Below are positions 1-10,262 of a DNA stretch of 64,000 nt, piece by piece (within the stretch, counting starts at the first letter, position 1; each line of letters begins with the position of its first letter). Location: the NCBI GenBank assembly GCA_021234155.1, contig JAJEKV010000027.1, forward strand, positions 124,001-188,000, given 5' to 3'. A program made the translations under genes and the position numbers. The notes under the pieces are model-generated. The model saw only the letters and a program-made list of their open reading frames with translations, ran no database searches and had not been told where the DNA came from. The DNA is from Isoetes taiwanensis (taxonomy: Eukaryota > Streptophyta > Lycopodiopsida > Isoetales > Isoetaceae).

Positions 1-797
1 TCTACTATTCCGCATGTGACAACACCGTATAATCTCATGCCGGGATTCCCCGCCTCCATCCGTACCCCCAAATTGTCTCAATTAAGATGGTGGGACCACG
101 TCCCTTATTGCATATAGCTCTCCTCGCTTCTTGGTAGAGATGTGTGCCTTCAAATACTGGTGGAAGATAGTATAGATGCTTTCCCTTCCTTGCACATGCT
201 GGATTTTCCTCATCCTCGTGTTCATTAACTAGCAATTGTTGTAAAGATATTGCAATATCAGAGGGAACATTGATGTGCTGGCAATGCTGGAGTTAAATCA
301 CACAATATGTTTAAGTGAAGTATTTGGCATATTAATAGGGCTCTGACTAATAAATACAGCTTCTTCTTGTAACATGATGGTTGCCCATAAACATCAGTTT
401 ATTGATGTCACCAACACCCATGAAATGCCCACATTTTTTCTTAGTAAGCTCGGGTTAATAACGGGCTCCCATCGGTGCATAAATTATATTGACCACACAA
501 TTTAGGCTATTAAATGGCATCCTAATTAGTGTTGATCTCGAAATCAAGTAGTGACATGCAGTGGTTTATCAGGCTTCAAAACAAGACCAGTAAACATAAA
601 CCAGATATGATGCATTTTGAAGTCCTGTACTTTTCCCTTAACCACCTATTCAAGCCGAATGATTCTCAATTGCAATAACCATGCTTAATTTAGTACAGCT
701 TTATGAACAGTTTGTCATTTGTTCACCTTACAATTGACTATTCAATGTTGACTTGAATCTGTGCAGTATGAGTGACTTTGTGATACCCATTTTACAG
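1..797. other. No gene recognised
   Basis: AT-rich sequence with short open frames only. The longest, on the minus strand at 35-235, has no recognisable motif and no repeat structure. I see no element ends here. It is the region downstream of the PPR gene relic at 798-3654. Confidence 0.5.
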
Positions 798-3654
798 TCA
801 TACTGTCATGACTTTGCGCACCTGCATACAGTTCCACGCATCTGCTCCAGCATAGACATTGGACATCGCTATGTATGCTGTGATGCTGTAAGGATCCAAT
901 TCAAGGACATTGCATGCAGCACGTCCAGCTACATCCTTAATGCCATGAATTTGACAAGCACTAAGTAAACTTGTCCATTCAACAATATCAGGTAAAAATA
1001 GTAGATTGCTTATCAAATCCTCCACCTCATGTACAAGACCCATTCGACCAAGCAGATCGATTAGGCATCCATAATGCTCCCCCATAGGAGTAACGCCATA
1101 AGTATTACTTAGAGAAGTAAAGTAATAAAGACCCTCGTCCAAAAAGCCCCCATGATTACATCCACAAAGAAAGCTTACAAATGTGATCTCGTCAGGTCTT
1201 GTGCCAAGTTCAAGCATAGCTTGTAAGATATCTGGAACTTCCTTCCCATGACCATGTTTCGCATATGCATCGATCAAACTATTCCAAGAAACCTTATTTT
1301 TTTCCATCAATTTTTCAAAAGCATTAGATGCCTCATTTAAACTTCCACATTTCCCATACATATTCACAAGAGCGTTCCCTACAGTGACATCTGATTCAAA
1401 TCCGGCTTCATGAATATAAACACATAACAATCTTCCCTCTGCAAGTGTTGCACATACATCCAGTGCTGTAGCAAGAGATATATTATCTGGCTTCAACCCT
1501 TCCCTTTGCATCTCATGGAAAAGCATCATTGCCTGCTTCCCACATCCACATTGACTGTACGCAGCAATTATTGCATTCCATGAAATCAGATTTCGGTCTG
1601 ATATGTCATCAAATGCATTACATGCACATTCTAGACATTCACACTTTCCATACATATTGACAAGTGCAGTCCCGACAGCCACATCTGAAGCGAGAGCTGC
1701 CTCAAGAATGTCAACATGGATGGACTTGGCTTTTATCAGAGCTGAAGGGGTGCAGCATGCAGTGAGAGCGATGATGAAGGTAATTTTCTCCGGTTTTACA
1801 TCTTCTACCACCATTTGTTGAAAGAGTTTCAGGGAATTACTTTCTTGGCCATGTAGCACATATGTTGCAAGCATAGCATTCCATGAGACAACATCTCGTT
1901 CATGCATGCTTTCAAAAATAACTTCTGCATCTTTCACACTTCCGCATTTCCCATACATGTTGATGAGTGCATTTCCCACAAGAACATCAGTTTCAAGTTC
2001 ACTGTCAACGGTGCATGCGTGTAAGTGCTTGCCTCTGGAGAGGGCTGAACATCCAGCACAACCATCAAGGATAGTAATATATGTTATGTTATCTGCTTCT
2101 AGACCTTCGTTTTTCATTTCCCAAAATAATGTATGCGCTTGTTTCTCTTGTCCACTTTGAATATATTCAGTAATCATTGCATTCCATAATATTATGTCCT
2201 GCTCCATCATCCTGAAGAAAATCCTAGACGCATCTGTTACATTGCTACATTTCCCATATGCATTAATTAAGGCAGTCCCCACAACCATATCCAGTATTCC
2301 ATCATCAATAAGAAATGAATGTAGTAGCTTTACTACAGGTAAGACAACTGCGCCATCTAAAGTACTGATATAGGTAGCTTTATCAGGCCTTACACCTTCT
2401 TGCTGCATTCCTTGAAACAAATCTAAAACTTCATACTCATTTCCATATTGCGTAGAGGCCAAAATCCGAGTATTCCAAGAAATAATGTCATGATCATGCA
2501 TTATTTCAAATATCTTAGAAGTATCCTGCTCGCTGCAACACTTCGTATACATATTCATAATGGCATTTCCCAGCACAATATCAGGCTCAACTGGATTGTT
2601 AATAATGAGCGCATGCACTAATTTACCCTCTGAGAGATTAGTTTGAGATGCACATGCATTAAGAAGTGCCATGAATGTAACTTTGTCTGGTTTCAGGCCC
2701 TCTTTGTTCGTATGGCTGAAGAGCAAAAATACACGATTCCAATTCATATGCTCATATGCTCTAATTACAGCATTCCAACAGACTACATTCCTCTTCAGCA
2801 TGTACTTAAAAACCATCAATGCATCCTTCAAACTGCACAACTTATCATACATATGTATAATTGCAGTGTCAATAATGGTGTCACCTTCTCCTAGCCCTGC
2901 ACAAAAAATATAGGCATGTATCATTCTACCTTCTGCTATAGTGGAACATGCACTAAGGGTAGAAATAAAAGTTATCCTATCTGGCTTTACCCCTTCTTGT
3001 TGCATTTGTTGAAACACCTTTCATGTCCCTGCCCTGCCAATTTTGAAAAGATGTTGCAATCATAACATTCCATGAAATTAGATTATGTTCATGCATTTTC
3101 TCGAAAACACTTTGAGCTGTCTGTAGATTCCCACACTTACCATACATATTGATAAGTGCATTGCTTACAATAAGATCATTCTAGAAGCCATTATCAATAA
3201 GACAAGCATGGATCAACCTCCCATTTGCTAGCTCCTCAATGGCAGAACACGCACCAAGGATGGCAACAAAGCACACCTTATCTGGCTCCACAGTTCTCAT
3301 CATCATTCTAAACATTCGAATTGCCTCTTTTCTTCGGCCATGCCTAACATAAGCCCCCATGATAACTGTCCATGAGAAAATATTAGGATTAGAAAGTTTG
3401 TCAAAAATGTTTCTGGCATCTTCAAGGCTTCCGCAATCCCCATACATTTGAATGAGAAGGTTCCTAAGAAAAACATGCCCTTGTAGCCCATTTTTATCAA
3501 TGTGCCGATGGATTCTTCTGCCTTCTGATAAGGCCTTAGTTTTTCCACACATTCGTATTAAGGAGGCATAGAATGAATCAGTGTGATAAAATCCCTGTTT
3601 TTCAAGACAGGCCAAACCCTCTATCAGGCCCCTCTGGCTACATAAGATGACCAT
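798..3654 (-). pseudogene. PLS-class PPR protein gene, interrupted
   Basis: Pentatricopeptide-repeat proteins bind organellar RNA in plants and act in editing, splicing or stability. The minus strand encodes successive P, L and S motifs with signatures such as NMYGKCGS, VSWNAM and GLKPD, and ends in an E1-like motif (EHYGCLIDLLGRMG to VYAGADAW). There is no DYW deaminase domain. The gene reads in two blocks. The first, from ATG 3654, stops at TAG 3181-3183. The same frame then runs on with PPR text (SNALINMYGKCGN) to a +1 frameshift near 3020. The second, of 739 codons, ends at 798. One nonsense codon plus one frameshift argue for a recent pseudogene. A sequencing error at both sites is the alternative. 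No intron signals fit the breaks. The N-terminus before 3654 may extend in another frame to about 3842, where a transit peptide could lie. Confidence 0.85.
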
Positions 3655-4319
3655 ATCCTCCTTTTTTTGCCGAATCCAAGTCCCTCTGATATATTCTTTT
3701 TCAACCCCAAGTTTAACTGAAAACGAAGGTGTAATACGTTCAGTACCATATCAATTTGCAGCAACAGGTGAAGAAGGAGACTCACCCTCAAGTAAGTCAT
3801 TTGTCTGTGTTGTAGCAACCGTGCTCTGGGTTCTACGAACAAAGCTCTGCGAAAATCCTAGTCGATGAGATTTTTGAAATGGCCGGAGCATCACTAGGTG
3901 GTGACGTAGTCACCACGTGTCAATATGAAATGGTTGATAATGGGTACTCCCTGTTGTAAATGTCATCAGGTGTGTATCCTTAACCGCCAGGTTTCATTCC
4001 AGCCTCATGAGAGGGCGAAATCGGTTGAAACAACGTAGCTATCGGAGATATTTTGCCTGGAAAGCTCTAGACCTCGGATAAAATCTTCGAACTTGTGATA
4101 AACAGCTTCCAAACCTGTGATAGACTTGTTGGGCATCCTGAACCTATGATAATTGAACAGTGGAGCTTCTAAACCTAGGAAAATTGAGCTGTGGATATAT
4201 AGTTTGGGTCTGCTGATTAAGAGGGTTAATGTCTTTTGCTTGCCTATTATGACAAGGGAGATTAACCCCTTCACCTGCTGCATGCTCAGTCGATAAAACA
4301 ATTTGTGCTAGGGCTGTAA
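3655..4319. other. No gene recognised
   Basis: Upstream side of the PPR relic. Only short open frames are seen, none with a family signature. A promoter for the PPR gene could lie here but no specific element is identifiable. Confidence 0.4.
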
Positions 4320-4669
4320 GAGTCTGGTCACATGAAGCTGTTGATCGGGAAGACTCCCTGTCAATCGTCTAAACCAGAAGGGTCACATGCACCCAAATGA
4401 TAGGAACGAAGCCCTATTGATAGGGATTGCTTCCCTGGGCTCCTACCCTTGGTTGAATGGATTCCTATCAACAGGAATCCGTTCGATTTCAACACGTGGC
4501 TTGTATTTTTTATGTAGCACCGCAAATTTTAAAACCTCTTGTTGCGTGAAAGCAGGAAGATGGCTCGGCGGTTCATATCCTATCGACAGCTTCATGTGAC
4601 CCAGCACAAAAAAACAGGTTCCTGTCAACAGGAAATGATCCCTGTCAACAGCTTCATGTGATCAGACCC
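4320..4669. mobile_element. Tourist-like MITE (PIF/Harbinger type)
   Basis: A 350-bp non-coding element with terminal inverted repeats. The left end starts GAGTCTGGTCACATGAAGCT, and the reverse complement of the right end starts GGGTCTGATCACATGAAGCT. It is flanked by the 3-bp duplication TAA at 4317-4319 and 4670-4672. A TWA duplication with G-rich ends is characteristic of PIF/Harbinger-derived Tourist elements. Inside are further copies of CCTGTCAACAG and its inverse, so subterminal repeats and strong foldback are expected. No transposase is encoded. Confidence 0.75.
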
Positions 4670-5022
4670 TAATTCTAATAGTTCGTGTGGTAAGAGAATC
4701 AGATGATGTTTTTTTTTCCTAATGGGAAGGTTTTCTAGTTATCATAAAAGAAAATTACATAAGAAAAAAATAAAGGACCAGAAAAGGTGCCCTTACCTGC
4801 CAAAAAGCCTTCAACAAGTGAAGGGTGTGCTGAAAATAGATGTATGCGTTTTCTTCATTGTACATGTAGCATAGCTCAGAATTCTAGAACTTTGCTCTTT
4901 ATCTAGGAGAAGTTGTTAGAAGATGATGATTTAAGTCCCATAAATTGTCGAATTGGAGGTGGGAGAGGGCACATCAACATAATACTAATATAACATATGA
5001 AATGCATCATAATGAGGGTTCT
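4670..5022. other. No gene recognised
   Basis: AT-rich spacer between the MITE and the chromovirus LTR. It includes a TTTTTTTTCC run near 4710 and A-rich tracts. Nothing codes. Confidence 0.4.
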
Positions 5023-6229
5023 ACCCCAGGCTCAGACTCCAAGGGTGCCAACTGACTGTCAGGTCCTCTAGATAACAACAGATGGAATCATGACAATGGC
5101 ATTGATAGGCATAGAACAATGGCTAGGGTAGTCCACTCACGCCCCTTCCTGTGCACACTTTGCAGATAGGCTGGAACATGCTATGTCATGGTTGTAGCCT
5201 TGCGGAGATGCAATCTCATGGAATCACCCTATGAGACTACTCCAGGTTACATCTCCTCGATCTGATGAGGCAAGAAAGGGGTGAATCCCCTCCCGGGCAC
5301 AATGGTTCCATAGATGGTTAGAGGATCGTGGCACCCCTGGTACCCCCGCATACGTACCTGACTTAACCCCCTAAAATCCACAAGCTGGCCCCGGCTGCAC
5401 TCATCGAGTCTAGGACGTCACTATAGGTACGTATCCTGTGACCCAGGGGGTGTCAGACCCATACTTGGCCCACATACAGTGATCGACTATAAGCCTAGCA
5501 CACTATAGAAAGCCTTGTAGCCATGCTAAGCAAGGTTCCACCTCTACTTCACCACCGTGTTCGTTATTTGGTGCTGAACCACAATATACCATCTCTAGCT
5601 AGGTGGGCTCTTGTGCACAGGCCGCATTTAACGGAGTTTAAGGGATCTTGCTAGGAGCATATCTACTACTAGATGGCCTTTAGGTCTCTACCCTCTAATT
5701 AATTCCTAAAATACACGAGGAACAAAAAGAGAACATCCACTACATATATATTGGTTCATCCATAACCTTAATCAAAGCATAAAATAGAGACTAATCACAC
5801 ATCTACACATAGAAGGGTTAGTTAGAAAATCAATCTATTTAGGTACTAACATGTTTCCTGGCTTGATCCGTTGTTTCTGAGAGTTTCCATGGTTAGCTGG
5901 TTTGACAGCTATGAACAAGCAGCTGCTCCTTCTCCAACTCTTCCCAAATCGATTTGGGTCAGAATTGGGCTGGAGACCCACCTGATTACTTCTCAAATAT
6001 GTAAGTAGTCTGGGCCAATCGAGTTGATCCAGGTGGCTTTACCCCATTGGTCAAATTATTCTAATTATTAATAAATAACTAAACATTTAATCATTAAATA
6101 GCTTAATTAGCTGGTATATTAGCATAGTTAACTTAAACTCTTTTAGTTTATTCCACAACGGTCCAAAATACCCATAGTGATGTGTCATGATATTTATACG
6201 TATACTGTATAAATATATGGAACATCACA
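5023..6229 (-). repeat. Probable 3' LTR of the chromovirus
   Basis: On the minus strand a purine-rich tract (AAGTGGGAAGAA, 6230-6241) is followed directly by TGTGATGTTCC, a typical polypurine tract and LTR start. The far end is placed at 5023, where the minus strand reads GGTAGAACCCTCA, because it gives a TG...CA LTR of about 1.2 kb. Only one LTR copy is present, so the lower boundary is inferred rather than shown by comparison. Confidence 0.5.
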
Positions 6230-6871
6230 TTCTTCCCACTTAGAAGAATGATGTCCTCAGCATTGGAATTAGGTGGTTAGATGATACAACAATTAAATTA
6301 TAAAAGATTTAATATATTTAAACAAGTAATATAGAAGACACATAAATTGATCATGGTCGATCATAGTTCTGACCACAGTCCTTCCCACAAAGCTTAGAGA
6401 CAATACAGATGCAATTACAAGGGGGGTTCTCAGTGGACCATATTGGTAGAAGACAACACGTCGAAAGAAAAACATATATGAAAACAAGTATATGGGGCCT
6501 CAGTGACCCCTAAGAAGCTGCAGGGCCCACAATAACCGCTACTGACCTGCAGGTTGAGGGTACATCAGTACTTACAAAGATAATGTAAAGACTGTGGTTG
6601 AAGGGTCCACTTCCTTTTAAAAGTAATAAAGAAAAGCAATGAAAAAGGGTGACCTGTCATGCCTAAGGCTGCTATTTGTCTCGGCGTAAGGAATGGCATC
6701 ATTCCCATTATAGTCGTAGGCGAACGCATCCTATCATGCCTAAATGTTCATTTCCAATCCTAAGATGCAGTTAATCCCAACCCCTGCATGATCCCTACCG
6801 GATCAAACACTCAATTGCTTATCGTCGGAGTTGGGGTCGATAGCATCATGGATGGTCCGACCCTAGCACTG
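6230..6871 (-). other. Chromovirus 3' untranslated region
   Basis: Sequence between the chromodomain end and the polypurine tract. No conserved coding motif. It belongs to the retrotransposon by position. Confidence 0.4.
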
Positions 6872-7171
6872 TCACATAAAGTCTGGATAAGCCTTATCAA
6901 GATCCGCCTTAAGAACCCACAAGATTTTAGTCCTTCGGGTTTGTTTATATGCTCGATCAAGAAGAGCCTCTGGGACGATCTCCAATTCTTCATCAGCCAT
7001 TTCCAGAAGTGTTGTTGTATCGAGGATCTCTTCTGGATCGTGTATATGCTTCTTCAAAAGGCTTACGTGGAAAAATTTATGGACCTTTATATGCGCGGAC
7101 GAATTCAACCTATAAGCTTGAGGGCCTATTCGTTGGATGATTTCAAAGGGGCCCGCCCATCGTGGCGCCAA
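6872..7171 (-). pseudogene. Chromovirus integrase tail and chromodomain region
   Basis: The minus strand encodes MAPRWAGPFEIIQRIG, the conserved GPF region after the integrase core, then HKFFHVSLLKKHIHDP and a chromodomain-like stretch with EALLDRAYKQTRRTK. Chromodomains of these elements direct integration to heterochromatin. The frame decays after ILWVLKA, where the usual W-K-G-aromatic core should follow, so the domain is probably damaged. It is in a different frame from the integrase block upstream. Confidence 0.7.
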
Positions 7172-7218
7172 TTTCTTACAATTGCCAATCTTAAGCTTAG
7201 CTTGCTTGATCTTAATCT

Positions 7219-7799
7219 TCAGTCAGATAGATTCACCAACTTGGAATTCCCGTGGCGTACGATGCTTGTCTGTGACACCCTTTTGCCTACTTCTGGCGGC
7301 CAATAAATAACCATCGACTTCCTGCACCAAGGCTTGCATATCTGTAAGCAATTGTTGGGACAGTTCCAATAGGATTGTGCCATGTGTCTGGAGTAAGGCA
7401 TTGGTACCATAATTAATCATAAATGGAGACATTCTGAAAGATGTTGTTTGGTACTATTGTAGGCAAACCTCATAAATGGATATAGTCTACCCATTGTAAT
7501 TGCTTGTTTTAGACATAATTACGCAGCATATCTTCAACAATTCTATTAGCGTGTTCCGTCTGACCGATTTTCTGTGGGTGATACGCAGTACTCATGGCAA
7601 GCTTGGTTTGAATAGTGCCAAAGAAGTCCTTCCAAAAATCACTAACAAACTTAAGTTCCCGATCTGAGACGATGGCGCTTGGCATATCATGAAGGCGAAA
7701 AATCTCCTTAGAAAACAATAGTGCCATGTCCAAGGCAATATTAGTGGTGTGACATCGCAAGAAATGAGTCATCTTAGAAAGTTTGTCCACCACTACCAT
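7219..7799 (-). pseudogene. Ty3/gypsy integrase catalytic core, frame-broken
   Basis: Integrase joins retrotransposon cDNA to host DNA. The DDE triad is visible: D in VVVDKLSKMTHF, D in IVSDRELKF and E in QTEHANR (usually QTERVN). This block stops at 7509. The following block (7432-7219) starts MSPFMINYG and continues the core in a shifted frame. The zinc-binding N-terminus expected just upstream, around 7800-8100, is not in a clean frame. Confidence 0.8.
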
Positions 7800-8186
7800 T
7801 AATCAAATTCCCTAAGAGTTATCGGAAGACCGGCGATGAAATCCATGGTGATGACTTCCCATTTGGCATGGGGAACTTCCAACGGTTCTAGCTATCATAG
7901 AATCTATAATTGTTCTGCTTTTGTCTGCTGGAAAAGTTGACACTTCTTAATGTACAGGCAATGTGCTTCTTCATTCCCAGCTAAAAATAGCTAGATCTGA
8001 TCTTGAGAAAGGTCTTCATGAATCTAGCATCTCCAGCTATAGGACTATTATGTGTGTCATGGAGGATGAGCTTCCTGACCCCTGATGTTTCTGACACACA
8101 TAATTTATTCTTGTAAAAAAAGAGTTTGCCTTCCTTTTTATAATGACGAAGAGCCTCATGCTCTTTATCCGTCCTGGCTTCCTTAG

Positions 8187-8573
8187 CTAAACTTTGCCAA
8201 ATCTCGTGAAATTTAGGATCGGTCGGAAGAGCTTGATCAACTGTCTTCCCAAACTCACTGTTGAGCGTGGAGATAGCATTACAATGCGTGCGAATGACAA
8301 AGGATGCTTAGAAAAGGCATCGGCAATGACATTGTACTTGTCCGGCTTGTAGACAACGTCAAAATCATATTCCTCCAAGAATTCCATCCATCTATGTTGA
8401 CGAAAATTGAGGTGGGGTTGTGTGAATATATATTAAAGACTTTGATGATCTGTGTCCAACTAGAATCTCCTCCTAAGAAGGTAATATCTTCAAATTCGCA
8501 AAGCCCGCACAACGGCAAGCAATTCTTGGTCATGCATCGGGTATCGCTGCTCCGCGTCATTCATCTTCTATGA
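8187..8573 (-). pseudogene. Ty3/gypsy RNase H fragment
   Basis: The minus strand gives WMEFLEEYDFDVVYKPDKYNV followed by IADAFSKHP, the well-known end of the gypsy RNase H domain (usually NVVADALSR). Frameshifts separate it from RT upstream and integrase downstream. Confidence 0.7.
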
Positions 8574-8724
8574 CCCTTCCCTCTTGCATTAGTACGCCTC
8601 CCGTAGCTATCTTACTGGCATCAGTGGCAATCGACTTATCCTTTTGAGGATCCGGCAAGGTGAGAACTGGAGCAGTAGTTAATTCTTCCTTCAATTCCTA
8701 GAATCCGGACTAGACTTTCCCCTT

Positions 8725-9415
8725 TCAATATGTTATCCAATCCCTGACTTTTTCATGTTTTGTGAGATCAGTGAGGGGGACAGCTATCTTTGAGAAATCC
8801 TTAACAAATTTTCGATAATAACCCGCCAAACCCAAAAAACTTCCGACCATTGAAACATTTGTAGGATTGGACCATTCTTTAACAACCTCAATCTTAGCTG
8901 GATCCATGGAAATGTCGTCAGCAAAAACAATGTATATTAAGTAATCCACTTTAATGGCCGCAAGTTTGCACTTGGAGAATTTAGCAAATAGTTGATGGCA
9001 TTGCAATTTTTGTAGGGCCAGCCGAAGATGGCGTTCATGGTCCCGTAAAGTCTTATTATAAATAAATCTATCATCAAAGAAGATGATGACAAATTCATCC
9101 AGATAGTCATGGAAGACATCATTCATTAGCTGCATAAATGTCACAGGGGCATTGGTTAGTCCAAAGGGCATAACCGTGAATTCATAATCCCCATAATGGG
9201 TCCTGAAGGCTGACTTATGGACATTCTCCTTTTTTATCCTTATTTAGTGATAACCGAATCGAAGCTTGATCTTGGACAAGCATTTAGCTCCTTGTAATTG
9301 GTCCATAAGGTCATCGGCCCCCAGTAGAGCATACCGATTCTTAATAGTATGCTTATTTAGTTGCCGGTAATCAATACACATCTGTAACATGTCATCTTTT
9401 TTCTTGACAAATAGA
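8725..9415 (-). pseudogene. Ty3/gypsy reverse transcriptase, C-terminal side of insertion
   Basis: Starts with ILFVKKKDD, then MCIDYRQLNKHTIKNRY and DDLMDQLQGAK (finger and palm motifs), then a second block from 9171 with MPFGLTNAPVTFM and the region of the YVDD motif, which here reads FVIIFFDDRF, so the usual Y-V-D-D is altered. The thumb (FLGLAGYYRKFVKDFS) follows. It begins exactly at the ATGG target duplication of the 9420-23291 transposon. Its N-terminal half lies at 23296-23331. Confidence 0.85.
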
Positions 9416-9419
9416 ATGG

Positions 9420-9444
9420 AACACGATTGCAAATTAAACGGGAG
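9420..9444 (+). repeat. Left terminal inverted repeat of the DUF7869 transposon
   Basis: 25 bp pairing with 23267-23291 at 22 of 25 positions. The last 9 bp are the left arm of an 11-bp perfect hairpin (9436-9446 with 9453-9463), so the GGGAGTG end can fold back on itself. Confidence 0.85.
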
Positions 9445-9768
9445 TGTTGCATCACTCCCGTTTCAAAGATTCCCTTTAAAAAAACACCATGTTTCTAAAA
9501 TAAGTCTTTTTTGATAGTTGTTGAGAATTTCTAGAGGTTTGCATTTTTTTTCATGCCATTTTGGCCCATCATTAGGCGAAAACTTTGTACTTATGAAACA
9601 GAAATCATAAAAATAGTGAAATTTAGGCATAGACTTGAAGAGACTGAAAGCATTACAAAAAAAAGCACCAGAATAGAAAGGAAAAAAAAGTAATATGTTT
9701 TTAATAAATTTTTGTATATCAATATTGAAGATTCATTGTAATAAATAATGATAATTTTAATATGCAGT

Positions 9769-10262
9769 CAAGGTTGTCACGTACGTCAAAATCCGTACGG
9801 GTTTCGTACGTTTTTAAAGATTTTTTGAGGTTTTTTAAAAAATTTTGAAAAAAACTTTAAATACGTTTTTTATTTAAAAAAATCTTTAAAAATCTTAAAA
9901 ATCTTAAAAAACCTTAAAAATCTTAAAAATCTTTAAAAATCTTCGAATTTTTCAGAAATACATGAAATTCCAGTAAGAGTTCTTATATCATTTAACTTGC
10001 CTTGAGAGTTCATGTCAAAAAACAGTTAAATCCTTGTTTGTACTTATAATAATAGCCCCAAAAAGAGTATGTTCAGCATTTAGCATTACATTAGCATTGC
10101 ATCCACTTACTAATAATCTCTAATAATAGTAGAAAGCTTGTTCTAAGAGCATATCAGTCTAAGACTTGCTGATTTTTTATAGCAGCGCATAAGTAGTGAG
10201 ACAACCCAACAAACAATTAAATAAATTAGAGTAAAGAAGTTGAAAATTTAAAGTAACTAGAT
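9769..10262. other. hAT right-hand subterminal and 3' untranslated region
   Basis: Contains a cluster of AATCTTAAAAA-type repeats (9820-9960) and three GTACG motifs (9780-9810). Probable transposase-binding region. No coding. Confidence 0.5.

Noticed and set aside
9436..9463. A separate transposon end or Rho-type terminator at the perfect hairpin
   Set aside because: The hairpin overlaps the left end of the DUF7869 element and is explained as its subterminal structure; terminators of that kind are not expected in a plant nucleus.
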